Source: Pseudoalteromonas amylolytica (GTDB lineage: Bacteria > Pseudomonadota > Gammaproteobacteria > Enterobacterales > Alteromonadaceae). From it: a stretch of DNA of 64,000 nucleotides. Positions 36,497 through 44,576 of the stretch are shown here, in pieces. The stretch spans positions 744,378-808,377 of the forward strand of contig NZ_MKJU01000025.1 in assembly GCF_001854605.1 (NCBI RefSeq), in the 5' to 3' direction. The notes below the pieces were generated by a model that saw nothing but the letters and a program-made list of their open reading frames with translations, searched no databases and was not told the DNA's origin. Numbering within the stretch: position 1 is the first letter of the stretch; the number at the start of each line of letters is the position of its first letter. The translations under genes were made by a program, and so were the position numbers.

Positions 36497-37021
36497 ATGG
36501 CTAAACCATTTGTGTTCAAGGCTCGCTTGAATGTAGCTGATTTATATCATCATGCGAATCATCAGGAAGTGTTTACAACCGCATTGCAAAAAGCAGAAAC
36601 ATTAGAGCACTTTGTACTCAAACTGCTCGGCTACTGTGCACTTTCGTATGAGCAAAGTGCGCATATGAATAATATGGCAGAAAAACAAAAGCCAGACGTG
36701 TGGCTCGAAGATGAGCAAGGGTATATTACCGTAGCGCTATACGCGTGTCCGTTGGAACTAGAAGAAATCGTTCGCTTTTCAAAACAATTCCAAAAATTAG
36801 TACTATTGATTAAGGAGGATCCTGAATGGTTTGAGGCGGTAAAAGAACGTTTGAGCTATGTAGAGAATCTTAGTATTTTTGAACTCGAATCCGATTTTGT
36901 TAACTCTTTGAGTTCTGCGCTAAGCCGAAGTTTGCATTGGGATATTGTGATTGAACAAAACCAGATCAGCGTCAGTGACAAATTTGAGTATTATGAAACT
37001 CATGCATCGAAGCTGATCTAA
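36497..37021 (+). CDS. YaeQ-family protein
   Basis: A 174-residue cytoplasmic protein resembling E. coli YaeQ (181): it shares the start VFKARLNVADLYHH, a central KPDVWLEDEQGYITVAL segment and the later LSIFELESDFVNSLSSALSR. The family has a PD-(D/E)XK-nuclease-like fold, but no activity is established. It is divergent from the zinc receptor and followed by convergent genes. Divergence from E. coli is considerable, so the assignment rests on the motif order. Confidence 0.7.
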   Translation: MAKPFVFKARLNVADLYHHANHQEVFTTALQKAETLEHFVLKLLGYCALSYEQSAHMNNMAEKQKPDVWLEDEQGYITVALYACPLELEEIVRFSKQFQKLVLLIKEDPEWFEAVKERLSYVENLSIFELESDFVNSLSSALSRSLHWDIVIEQNQISVSDKFEYYETHASKLI

Positions 37022-37069
37022 TTAAGATGTGTTTAGGGCAGCTCACAACCACCCTAAATATTAAGCAGC

Positions 37070-37663
37070 TTAGAAGCTATATGAATAGCTAACACTGATA
37101 GAAGTGATATCTGTGCCATCAAAGTCGTAGCTTTCAAAGCCTAAGGTGTATTCATGACGGTCATTTTGATAACCAACACCCGCGCCAAAGCTAAAATCGT
37201 TGCCTGAAACATCGCCAGAGCCCGCGTAACCTGCGTACGATGCCGTTGCATCAGCGTTCCATGAGTTGATTGCTATATCAGCGAATACCATAAAGCCGTT
37301 GTCGAATGTATTTTTAAGTCTAGACTTTACGTAGAGTGAGTTTAGATCTAAATCGATATTAATTGCTCTACAGATTGTTTCAGATGGACCAAAACCAGTT
37401 ACACATACATTGTGAATGTTGTAGGTAGGGCTACCAAACTTTTTATAACCGCCCATAACCGACCAGTGTTCGTTGAATTGCTTACCAACAAACAACCCAA
37501 AGCCCGTTGCTTTCTCAGAACCAATGTTTTCGATATCAGAATCGATACTATCAGAGCTAATATTTGCTCCCCAGAACCACTGATTATCAGCTTGTTCTGC
37601 TTGAGCTGTAGATGCGAGCGATAGCGTAGATAAGAAAATAACAGGCAATACAGATTTTTTCAC
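37070..37663 (-). CDS. Small outer-membrane beta-barrel protein
   Basis: A 197-residue exported protein with signal peptide VKKSVLPVIFLSTLSLASTA and alternating hydrophobic strands ending in VSYSYSF, the aromatic C-terminus of outer-membrane barrels of the OmpA-barrel/OmpW size class. One cysteine pair lies near residues 87 and 98 in a predicted loop. I choose GTG 37663, 7 bases after AAGGA and directly at the signal peptide; the frame stays open to 37795 but would put 44 residues before the signal. Function unknown. It lies downstream of no apparent operon. Confidence 0.75.
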   Translation of the reverse strand: MKKSVLPVIFLSTLSLASTAQAEQADNQWFWGANISSDSIDSDIENIGSEKATGFGLFVGKQFNEHWSVMGGYKKFGSPTYNIHNVCVTGFGPSETICRAINIDLDLNSLYVKSRLKNTFDNGFMVFADIAINSWNADATASYAGYAGSGDVSGNDFSFGAGVGYQNDRHEYTLGFESYDFDGTDITSISVSYSYSF

Positions 37664-37851
37664 TTTTGAATCCTTGTAAATAATGAAGAGCGCGCATTGT
37701 AATACCGCTATCGGAAACATCAAATATATTTTGTATAAATATTGTCTGATTGCTCTAAAAGTATTCACACTAGAATCTTTCTGTTTGTTTTCCATACAGT
37801 TAGGTGATTGTTTAACATGCTTAATTGATAGCTATACGACTTAACGCACAG

Positions 37852-38397
37852 TTAAAAACTGGAGTTTGGCTGTTGCAAAAATACTCGTTCTTCTTTGCTA
37901 GAAGAGCGACCTAAAATAGCATTACGATGAGGATATCGACCAAACCTTTCAATAATCGCTTGGTGTTTTAGTTCAAACTCTAGGTTTTGCTCATTGCCAA
38001 GCGCCTGGTATAGCTTAACGGCTTGAATGTGTATGCTTGGTGATTCACTATGCATAAAAGGCAGGTAGACGAAACTGCGTTGCTGATCAGGAAGCTCTTT
38101 ATCAAAGCCTTTTTCGATAGCTGTTTGTGCAAGCGCTAGAGCGAGCGGATCGCAAGCAAAAGCCAAAGGTGTGTCACGATAAATGTTTCTTGAGAATTGG
38201 TCCAGAACAATGATTTCTGCAAGGCTTCCTTGTGCTGTTGTGCGCCAGCTAAAAAGCTCAGAGCGACTCGCTTGAATATGCAAGTCTCCAAAACGGCGCT
38301 TGATCAAAGCGTCAAACTCAGCATCCTTCTGCCACCACTGCTTAGGCTCAATTTCTTCAAACCAAAATGCTAAGACTTGTTCTATCATATTGCTCAC
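37852..38397 (-). CDS. DUF924 family protein
   Basis: A 181-residue cytoplasmic protein of the DUF924/YPO-type TPR-like family. Recognised by VLAFWFEEIEPKQWWQKDAEFDALI at its start, LAEIIVLDQFSRNIYRDTPLAFA near residue 58, FVYLPFMHSES near 108 and ERFGRYPHRNAILGR near 150. Function of the family is unknown; it is widespread and often single-gene. The gene is followed by the barrel protein on the same strand, 188 bases away. Confidence 0.88.
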   Translation of the reverse strand: MSNMIEQVLAFWFEEIEPKQWWQKDAEFDALIKRRFGDLHIQASRSELFSWRTTAQGSLAEIIVLDQFSRNIYRDTPLAFACDPLALALAQTAIEKGFDKELPDQQRSFVYLPFMHSESPSIHIQAVKLYQALGNEQNLEFELKHQAIIERFGRYPHRNAILGRSSSKEERVFLQQPNSSF

Positions 38398-38445
38398 CTT
38401 TGTTGGACTTTGAACCGCTTAAAGCTAAAAACGTTGGTAATCTAT

Positions 38446-38745
38446 TTAGTTGGATAGTGTTTCAAGCCACAGCTCAGAATTGGCTAGAATGAATTCATAG
38501 CTGTGATTATCATCAAGTATGACTCTGATAGCACTGTGTGTTATTGGTAGGATACCGCCACCTGTTCCGGTACACTTTTCTACTTTTACAATTTTAGCAC
38601 GCTCAATCGTGTAGGGGCCTAACCCTCGCTCATGATTAAACGGTTCAAACGTTAACGTTTGCGCTGAGATTGATAATGTTCCGTCAGCTTTAGCGACACC
38701 TTGTTGGATAGATGCATGGGTACTTTTAATGGTGCGTTGTTGCAT
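38446..38745 (-). CDS. Small PH/GRAM-like domain protein
   Basis: A 99-residue cytoplasmic protein. The layout (ISAQTLTFEPFNHERGLGPY, then TIERAKIVKVEKC, ILPITHSAIRVILDD and YEFILANSELWLETL) is that of a bacterial PH/GRAM-like beta-barrel with a C-terminal helix. A Gly-rich TGTGGGILP loop is notable. No catalytic motif; likely a binding or regulatory module. Same strand as the DUF924 gene, 48 bases upstream of it, and possibly co-transcribed. Confidence 0.6.
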   Translation of the reverse strand: MQQRTIKSTHASIQQGVAKADGTLSISAQTLTFEPFNHERGLGPYTIERAKIVKVEKCTGTGGGILPITHSAIRVILDDNHSYEFILANSELWLETLSN

Positions 38746-38811
38746 TGCGGGGCTCCTTGCTGTGCATTTTTAGAAAAGTCGCCACGTTAGCGTTGATTAA
38801 GGAGCATCAAC

Positions 38812-38925
38812 ATGCACAGGGCGATATGTGACACGCTTTGGTACCAATTGTTCCTGAAAATGATATTAGCAGTGAAGATCGTTGGCGGCCAGCTAAACTG
38901 TACTGGTAGCACCATAGCAAATTGA
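38812..38925 (+). CDS. Candidate 37-residue small protein
   Basis: An ATG 7 bases after a perfect AAGGAG opens a 37-codon frame in an otherwise empty gap between minus-strand genes. The peptide (start MHRAICDTLWYQLFLKMILA) has a hydrophobic middle that could touch membrane, and ends TGSTIAN. The ribosome site is the only strong evidence. No promoter was identified with confidence. Confidence 0.3.
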   Translation: MHRAICDTLWYQLFLKMILAVKIVGGQLNCTGSTIAN

Positions 38926-38934
38926 TAGGTCCAT

Positions 38935-39207
38935 TCAAATAAGAGTGAGCTTTATGTCGGTCAAAGGCTTGGTGCAACAAAGCAATACTTCACCATCTCT
39001 GACAAAGGCTAGAGGTTCTTGATTGTAAACGACTTCACCCGATTCTAATTTTGCTCGACAAGCGCCACAAAAACCCTCTCGACATTGATAGGGAACTTCA
39101 ATATTTGCTTGTTCAAGCGTTTCGAGTAGTGAAGATGACTGAGCCGCAAATTCAAGCGGCTCAGTATGGTTACTTACAGTAATTTTTCGACTTGGTGTAT
39201 CACCCAT
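38935..39207 (-). CDS. yfaE: 2Fe-2S ferredoxin for ribonucleotide reductase
   Basis: A 90-residue plant-type ferredoxin. Cluster ligands appear in CREGFCGAC (three Cys) and CC near residue 78. E. coli YfaE, encoded after nrdB, maintains the diferric-tyrosyl cofactor of NrdB; the same order here supports that role. Its start codon overlaps the nrdB stop by one base, so the two are translationally coupled. Confidence 0.93.
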   Translation of the reverse strand: MGDTPSRKITVSNHTEPLEFAAQSSSLLETLEQANIEVPYQCREGFCGACRAKLESGEVVYNQEPLAFVRDGEVLLCCTKPLTDIKLTLI

Positions 39208-40337
39208 TACAAGTCAAAATCACCAAAATCAGAGGCGTCAACTTCTGAGTCAATTTGGCCAACTAGATATGAGCTGATCTCAGCCTCTTGTGGCGCAACT
39301 TGCACATTATCAGAAACCAACCATGCATTGATCCAAGGAATAGGATTAGATTTATTTGCAAACTGTGCGGGCAAGCCAACGGCTGACATACGAACGTTAG
39401 TGATGTACTCGACGTACTGACACAAGATATCCTTGTTAAGGCCTATCATTGAGCCGTCTTTAAACAAATACTCAGCCCATTCTTTCTCTTGTTCCGCAGC
39501 TTCAACAAACATTTGGATGGCTTGTTCTTGGCACTGCGCCGCGACGATGGCCATTTCAGGGTCGTCTTTACCATCTTGCATAATGTTTAAAATGTGCTGT
39601 GTGCCAGATAAATGCAGTGCTTCGTCACGAGCGATAAGCTTAATGATTTTGGCGTTACCTTCCATTAGCTCGCGTTCTGCAAAGGCAAATGAACAAGCAA
39701 AGCTGACATAAAAGCGAATAGCTTCAAGGATATTCACTGACATAATGCATAGATACAGCAGTTTTTTCAGCTCAAACAGGTTGATAAGAACGGTTTGACC
39801 GTTGATTTCGTGCTTACCTTCACCATACAGATTGTATAGAGAGACCTTCTCGATTAACTCATCATAGTAACGAGTTACAGCATCTGCACGTTGATTAATT
39901 CTATCATTGGTAACGATGTCATCGAAAATAACCTCAGGTGACTGAGTAACGTTGCGGATAATATGCGTGTAAGAGCGGCTGTGAATTGTTTCACTAAATG
40001 CCCAAGTTTCAATCCAAGTTTCAAGCTCAGGTAACGAAACAATTGGCAGCAGGGCAACATTTGGCGAGCGGCCTTGAACACTATCAAGTAGTGTTTGATA
40101 TTTTAGGTTGCTCAAAAAAATGTGCTTTTCATGCTCAGGTAGGCCCTGAAAATCAAGTCGGTCTTTACTGACGTCGACTTCCTCTGGACGCCAGAAGAAA
40201 GAAAGCTGTTTCTCAATTAGCTTTTCGAAAATAGGGTATTTTTGTTGATCATAACGAGAAACATTGACGGTTTGGCCAAAGAACATGGGTTCTTTTAACT
40301 GATCATTATGATTTCTGCTAAAAGTAGAATAAGACAT
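39207..40337 (-). CDS. nrdB: Ribonucleotide reductase class Ia, beta subunit
   Basis: The 376-residue beta subunit (same length as in E. coli) housing the diiron-tyrosyl radical. The sequence follows E. coli NrdB throughout, with iron-ligand helices in [17 protein letters not shown] and [15 protein letters not shown] and the radical Tyr in the [16 protein letters not shown] region. The C-terminal tail [13 protein letters not shown] would bind NrdA. I use ATG 40337 ([13 protein letters not shown]), as in E. coli, rather than the upstream in-frame start at 40358. The ribosome site is weak (GAG, 11 bases away). It lies 51 bases after nrdA. Confidence 0.97.
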   Translation of the reverse strand: MSYSTFSRNHNDQLKEPMFFGQTVNVSRYDQQKYPIFEKLIEKQLSFFWRPEEVDVSKDRLDFQGLPEHEKHIFLSNLKYQTLLDSVQGRSPNVALLPIVSLPELETWIETWAFSETIHSRSYTHIIRNVTQSPEVIFDDIVTNDRINQRADAVTRYYDELIEKVSLYNLYGEGKHEINGQTVLINLFELKKLLYLCIMSVNILEAIRFYVSFACSFAFAERELMEGNAKIIKLIARDEALHLSGTQHILNIMQDGKDDPEMAIVAAQCQEQAIQMFVEAAEQEKEWAEYLFKDGSMIGLNKDILCQYVEYITNVRMSAVGLPAQFANKSNPIPWINAWLVSDNVQVAPQEAEISSYLVGQIDSEVDASDFGDFDL

Positions 40338-40388
40338 AGATTTTATACTCAATACCAAAAACAGCGGGCCAAATGACCCGCTAAAAAC

Positions 40389-42674
40389 TTATATTTTACA
40401 AGCGCCGCCTGCACAATCGTCATCTTCTGCCTGAGCTTTTAGCTCATCTTGTGCGTCTGATGCGCCATCACGAGTGTTGTGATAATAAAGCGTTTTAACA
40501 CCCAACTTGTACGCTGTAAGTAAATCTTTAAGTAGCAGCTTCATTGGTACTTTGCCGCCTTCAAATTTATTTGGGTCGTAGTTTGTATTAGCTGAGATAG
40601 TTTGATCAACAAATTTTTGCATGATACCAACTAAGCCAAGATAGCCATCATTCGATGGAATATCCCAAAGTAGCTCATAGTTGTCTTTCAAACGCTCGTA
40701 CTCAGGCACAACCTGCTTTAATATACCATCCTTACTGGCCTTAACACTAATGTGGCCTCTTGGAGGCTCAATGCCATTGGTTGCATTGGAGATTTGCGAC
40801 GATGTCTCCGAAGGCATTAATGCTGATAACGTTGAATTACGCATGCCATGTGCTTTGATATTTTCACGTAGTGCATCCCAATCTAAGTGCAACGGCTCTT
40901 CACAAATCTTGTCAAGGTCACGCTTGTAGGTATCAATTGGCATAATGCCTTGAGAATAAGTGGTCTCATTAAACAATGGACAAGCACCACGCTCTTTTGC
41001 CAGTTCATTTGATGCTTTCATCAAGTAGTATTGAATGGCTTCAAATGTACGGTGCGTCAGGCCATTTGCGCTACCGTCAGAATATTTAACACCATTCTTG
41101 GCGAGGTAGTAAGCGTAGTTGATAACACCAATCCCTAAGGTACGGCGGCCCATCGTTGCGCTTTCGGCTGCAGGAACTGGGTAATCTTGGAAATCTAATA
41201 AGTTATCTAAAGCGCGTACAGCAAGTTCTGCCAGTTCTTCAAGCTCATCAAGTGACTCAAGCGCGCCTAAGTTGAAGGCTGATAGGGTACACAATGCAAT
41301 TTCGCCATCTGGATCATTGACATTATTTAGCGGCTTAGTTGGCAACGCGATTTCTAAGCACAGGTTAGACTGACGAATAGGGGCTACCTTTGAGTCAAAC
41401 GGGCTGTGAGTATTACAGTGGTCTACGTTTTGTAGGTAAATACGTCCTGTGCTCGCACGCTCTTGAGCAAACATTGAGAACAACTCAATGGCTTTTATGC
41501 GTTTCTTACGAATTGACTCGTCTTGTTCGTATTGAACATATAAAGACTCGAACTTATCCTGATCTTCAAAAAATGCATCGTATAAGCCTGGAACGTCCGA
41601 CGGGCTAAACAAAGTAATGTACTCATCTTTGATTAAACGAGAATACATGGTCTTGTTAAACTGCACGCCATAGTCAAGATGACGAACGCGGTTCTCTTCT
41701 ACACCTCGGTTGTTTTTTAGTACCAGTAGATTTTCTACTTCAAGGTGCCAAAGTGGATAGAACAAAGTAGCAGCTCCACCGCGTACACCACCTTGTGAAC
41801 AGCTTTTAACTGCCGTTTGAAAATGCTTATAAAAAGGAATACAGCCGGTGTGGTACGCTTCACCATTGCGGATTGGGCTACCTAACGCGCGGATTCTACC
41901 CGCGTTGATACCAATACCAGCACGTTGACTGACGTATTTTACAATTGCAGACGAGGTCGCATTGATTGAATCTAGACTATCACCACATTCAATTAATACA
42001 CATGAGCTGAATTGACGCGTTGGTGTACGTACGCCCGCCATAATTGGCGTAGGTAATGAAATCTTAAATAAAGAAATCGCATCGTAAAAACGCTTGATGT
42101 AGTCAAGGCGTGTCTCTTTTGGATAATCAGAGAATAGGCTTGCGGCAACCAAGATGTATAAAAACTGCGCGCTTTCATAAATCTCGCCAGTGACACGGTT
42201 TTGAACCAGATACTTACCTTCAAGCTGCTTAACCGCGGCATAGCTGAAATTCATATCACGACTATGATCAATATACCTGTCTAACTCATCTAATTCTTGT
42301 TCTGTGTAATCAATCAGTAGATGAGGATCGTAACGCTTGTCTTCTACTAACTTGGTTACGTGATCATACAGACGTGGAGGCTCAAATTGGCCATATGCCT
42401 TTTTACGCAAATGGAAAATAGCAAGGCGCGCAGCTAGATACTGATAATCAGGAGAATCCTTATCTATCAAGTCAGCAGCAGCTTTAATAATCGTTTCATG
42501 AATGTCTTCGGTGCGAATACCGTCATAAAACTGAATATGGGACTTTAACTCAACTTGTGATACTGAAACATTGCTGAGGCCTTCGGCGGCCCAAGTGATC
42601 ACGCGATGGATTTTATCTAGATCAAGCGGCTCTTTGCGGCCGTTTCTTTTGCTGACAGATAACTGTTGGTTCAT
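40389..42674 (-). CDS. nrdA: Ribonucleotide reductase class Ia, alpha subunit
   Basis: The 761-residue catalytic subunit (same length as in E. coli) reducing NDPs to dNDPs. An N-terminal ATP-cone (about 1-95) is the overall-activity site. The catalytic barrel has FSSCVLIECGDSLDS (Cys near 225), SNLCLEIALPT and IALCTLSAFNLGA, and the C-terminal tail CAGGACKI carries the shuttle cysteines. Start at ATG 42674 (MNQQLSVSKRNG), matching E. coli MNQNLLVTKRDG; the open frame to 42728 is not needed. First gene of the nrdA-nrdB-yfaE operon; its upstream region carries NrdR and DnaA boxes. Confidence 0.98.
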   Translation of the reverse strand: MNQQLSVSKRNGRKEPLDLDKIHRVITWAAEGLSNVSVSQVELKSHIQFYDGIRTEDIHETIIKAAADLIDKDSPDYQYLAARLAIFHLRKKAYGQFEPPRLYDHVTKLVEDKRYDPHLLIDYTEQELDELDRYIDHSRDMNFSYAAVKQLEGKYLVQNRVTGEIYESAQFLYILVAASLFSDYPKETRLDYIKRFYDAISLFKISLPTPIMAGVRTPTRQFSSCVLIECGDSLDSINATSSAIVKYVSQRAGIGINAGRIRALGSPIRNGEAYHTGCIPFYKHFQTAVKSCSQGGVRGGAATLFYPLWHLEVENLLVLKNNRGVEENRVRHLDYGVQFNKTMYSRLIKDEYITLFSPSDVPGLYDAFFEDQDKFESLYVQYEQDESIRKKRIKAIELFSMFAQERASTGRIYLQNVDHCNTHSPFDSKVAPIRQSNLCLEIALPTKPLNNVNDPDGEIALCTLSAFNLGALESLDELEELAELAVRALDNLLDFQDYPVPAAESATMGRRTLGIGVINYAYYLAKNGVKYSDGSANGLTHRTFEAIQYYLMKASNELAKERGACPLFNETTYSQGIMPIDTYKRDLDKICEEPLHLDWDALRENIKAHGMRNSTLSALMPSETSSQISNATNGIEPPRGHISVKASKDGILKQVVPEYERLKDNYELLWDIPSNDGYLGLVGIMQKFVDQTISANTNYDPNKFEGGKVPMKLLLKDLLTAYKLGVKTLYYHNTRDGASDAQDELKAQAEDDDCAGGACKI

Positions 42675-42746
42675 AGTTGCGCCTGTATTCCTTCGGAATT
42701 GTATTTTTATGGTAAACGCACGGTTCACACTTTTGTTTATCTATTC

Positions 42747-42762
42747 ACCACTATATATGGTG
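42747..42762. promoter_or_regulatory. NrdR box, proximal pair, A
   Basis: ACCACTATATATGGTG fits the NrdR box aCaCwAtATaTwGtgt well and lies about 73 bases before nrdA. Confidence 0.8.
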
Positions 42763-42778
42763 ATAGGCTTACCGTGGA

Positions 42779-42794
42779 TCACAAGATAGTGTGG
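42779..42794. promoter_or_regulatory. NrdR box, proximal pair, B
   Basis: TCACAAGATAGTGTGG matches 12 of 16 positions of the NrdR box by my count. Its centre is exactly 32 bases from box A, the usual tandem spacing. It overlaps a near-consensus DnaA site TGTGGATGA (42790-42798). Confidence 0.65.
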
Positions 42795-42831
42795 ATGAGC
42801 TAAATTTGCAATAGAACAACTTGGCCACAAT

Positions 42832-42840
42832 TGTGGATAA
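42832..42840. promoter_or_regulatory. DnaA box upstream of nrdA
   Basis: TGTGGATAA is the exact reverse complement of the strongest DnaA box TTATCCACA. E. coli nrdAB is also preceded by DnaA boxes that link dNTP supply to replication. Confidence 0.7.
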
Positions 42841-43001
42841 CTTAGGGATAATCGCCTCCTGTTAGTGGCTATTAACCTTTGAGGTTTTACAGCTAAACAC
42901 ACCATAAAAAAATCAACCAAGATGTTTTGTTTTTTTATCAATTTCAAAAAAAATTCTAACTGATTTTTTTATATTCAACTTGTGTAGGTTTTAGTTACAA
43001 G

Positions 43002-43049
43002 GCACAAGATATAGTGCCTCGCAACATAGTTTTGCACTATATATGTGCA
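43002..43049. promoter_or_regulatory. Second tandem pair of NrdR-like boxes
   Basis: GCACAAGATATAGTGC at 43002-43017 (13 of 16 to consensus) and GCACTATATATGTGCA at 43034-43049 (a weaker match with one base fewer between the arms) again have centres 32 bases apart. The second overlaps the stop codon of gph. The pair lies about 330-375 bases upstream of nrdA. Confidence 0.55.
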
Positions 43050-43684
43050 ATTAGCGATTCTGGGTTAGTTAAATTCAGATCCGCATTCCAACTCAGTGCC
43101 ACTTCCTGACTCGGTACGTACCCCCATAGAGCAGTGACAGAGCGCATGTTAGCTGCTTTTGCGGCTTCAATATCTCTTGCCGCATCCCCAACATAAAAGC
43201 AATGTTGTGGATCGACGGCCAATTGTTGAGCTGCATGCAATAACGGTTTTGGTGAAGGTTTGGCCTCGTCTAATGTGTCTCCACACACCACAACTTCAAT
43301 CTGTTTTAATTCATCTATACACTCAAGCAGTGGCATGGTTAAAAAGGTCGGTTTGTTAGTCATTATGCCGACTTTAATTCCTCTACTATTCAACGCATTA
43401 AGTAATTGAGCGATGCCAGCAAAGCAATGACTATGTACGGCAATATTTTGCGCGTAGTAGTCAAGCACACTTTGGCGAAGGCGTTGCTCGTCATGTTGGA
43501 CGAGTGTGTCTTTGAAGCCAACCTCAAGTAGTGCTTTTACACCGTTAGATATTGCAGGGCTGTATACCTCTTTACTGACAGGGGGGAGGCCGTGGGATTC
43601 AAGAGTGTGGTTTAATGCTGCACCTAAATCATCGCAGGTGTTAAGCAAGGTCCCGTCTAAATCAAAAATTACAGCTTGGATCAT
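43037..43684 (-). CDS. gph: HAD phosphatase, phosphoglycolate phosphatase-like
   Basis: A 215-residue HAD-superfamily phosphatase. Motif I is [11 protein letters not shown] (residues 6-16), motif II is IMTNKP near residue 109, the conserved Lys is in [10 protein letters not shown] near 141, and motif IV is [15 protein letters not shown] near 160. 2-phosphoglycolate is the standard substrate of Gph; in gammaproteobacteria this copy, encoded right after ubiG, may serve another phosphate ester (MupP-like activity is possible). Its start overlaps the ubiG stop by 4 bases. Confidence 0.88.
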   Translation of the reverse strand: MIQAVIFDLDGTLLNTCDDLGAALNHTLESHGLPPVSKEVYSPAISNGVKALLEVGFKDTLVQHDEQRLRQSVLDYYAQNIAVHSHCFAGIAQLLNALNSRGIKVGIMTNKPTFLTMPLLECIDELKQIEVVVCGDTLDEAKPSPKPLLHAAQQLAVDPQHCFYVGDAARDIEAAKAANMRSVTALWGYVPSQEVALSWNADLNLTNPESLIAHI

Positions 43685-44391
43685 GCGAGTTTCTCAAAAT
43701 GAAGCAGATAATTAACACTCACATCGTTGCTGAGCGTAAACGTTTTACTGATTGGGTTGTAGCTTATTCCGGCGCTGCCTCGCACTTTTAAGCCAACTTG
43801 TTCTGCCCAGTTGATAAGTGTGGATGGACGAATAAACTTGCCGTGGTCGTGTGTGCCTTCTGGAACAAGCTTAAGTAATTTCTCTGCGCCAACAATAGCC
43901 ATCAAATAGGCTTTAGTGGTTTTATTTAATGTTGAAAAAAATACGCTGGCACCGGGTTTAGCCAGTTTGGCAACGGCTGCGATGATTGAGGCAGGGTCGG
44001 GGACGTGTTCAAGCATTTCCATACAAGTAACAACGTCAAAAGATTCCGGATGCTGCTTTGCAAACTCCTCGGCGGGAACGCGTTGATACTCTACTTTAAC
44101 TCCGGATTCTAAACTATGAAGCTTGGCGACGTTAAGTGGCTCTTGCCCCATATCTATACCATGGGCATGTGAGCCAAGCTTTGCCATACTTTCTGTCAAA
44201 ATACCGCCGCCACAACCTACATCGAGCACTTTTTTATCAAATAAGCCGTGACACTTATCATTAATAAAGTCCAAGCGCAGTGGGTTGATATCGTGTAATG
44301 GTTTAAATTCGCCCTCTTGATCCCACCAACGTTCTGCTATTTCTTCAAACTTTGCTATTTCCTGTGGGTCTACATTTTGATGTTCGGTCAT
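43681..44391 (-). CDS. ubiG: Ubiquinone biosynthesis O-methyltransferase UbiG
   Basis: A 236-residue SAM-dependent enzyme doing both O-methylations of ubiquinone synthesis. Recognised by [20 protein letters not shown] at residue 14, SAM motif [17 protein letters not shown] near residue 57, [10 protein letters not shown] near 129 and [13 protein letters not shown] near 154. It sits divergent from gyrA, the same arrangement as in E. coli, and is coupled to gph downstream. Confidence 0.97.
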   Translation of the reverse strand: MTEHQNVDPQEIAKFEEIAERWWDQEGEFKPLHDINPLRLDFINDKCHGLFDKKVLDVGCGGGILTESMAKLGSHAHGIDMGQEPLNVAKLHSLESGVKVEYQRVPAEEFAKQHPESFDVVTCMEMLEHVPDPASIIAAVAKLAKPGASVFFSTLNKTTKAYLMAIVGAEKLLKLVPEGTHDHGKFIRPSTLINWAEQVGLKVRGSAGISYNPISKTFTLSNDVSVNYLLHFEKLA

Positions 44392-44484
44392 AAAAAACTT
44401 CCTCGTTAATCTGAGCGCATTATAAGAGGGGTCAGATTAAAATCACTAAAACTTTGCGCCTGTAAATTGTTTAAAAGTGTGTTA

Positions 44485-44529
44485 GCATGGCGATTCAGAA
44501 TTAATAATAACTCAACCTCTTCGCCATGC
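44485..44529 (+). promoter_or_regulatory. Inverted repeat in gyrA upstream region
   Basis: GCATGGCGA (44485-44493) and TCGCCATGC (44521-44529) are perfect 9-bp arms around a 27-base AT-rich loop, ending 47 bases before the gyrA start. It could be a 5'-leader stem-loop or an extruded structure at a supercoiling-sensitive promoter. Confidence 0.5.
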
Positions 44530-44576
44530 GATAGTGTGACATAAAAGAGGTAGACACTGAAGGAAAGTGGAATCAA

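Noticed and set aside
42741..42947. 68-codon minus-strand frame upstream of nrdA
   Set aside because: It crosses NrdR and DnaA sites, has no ribosome site and no family resemblance.
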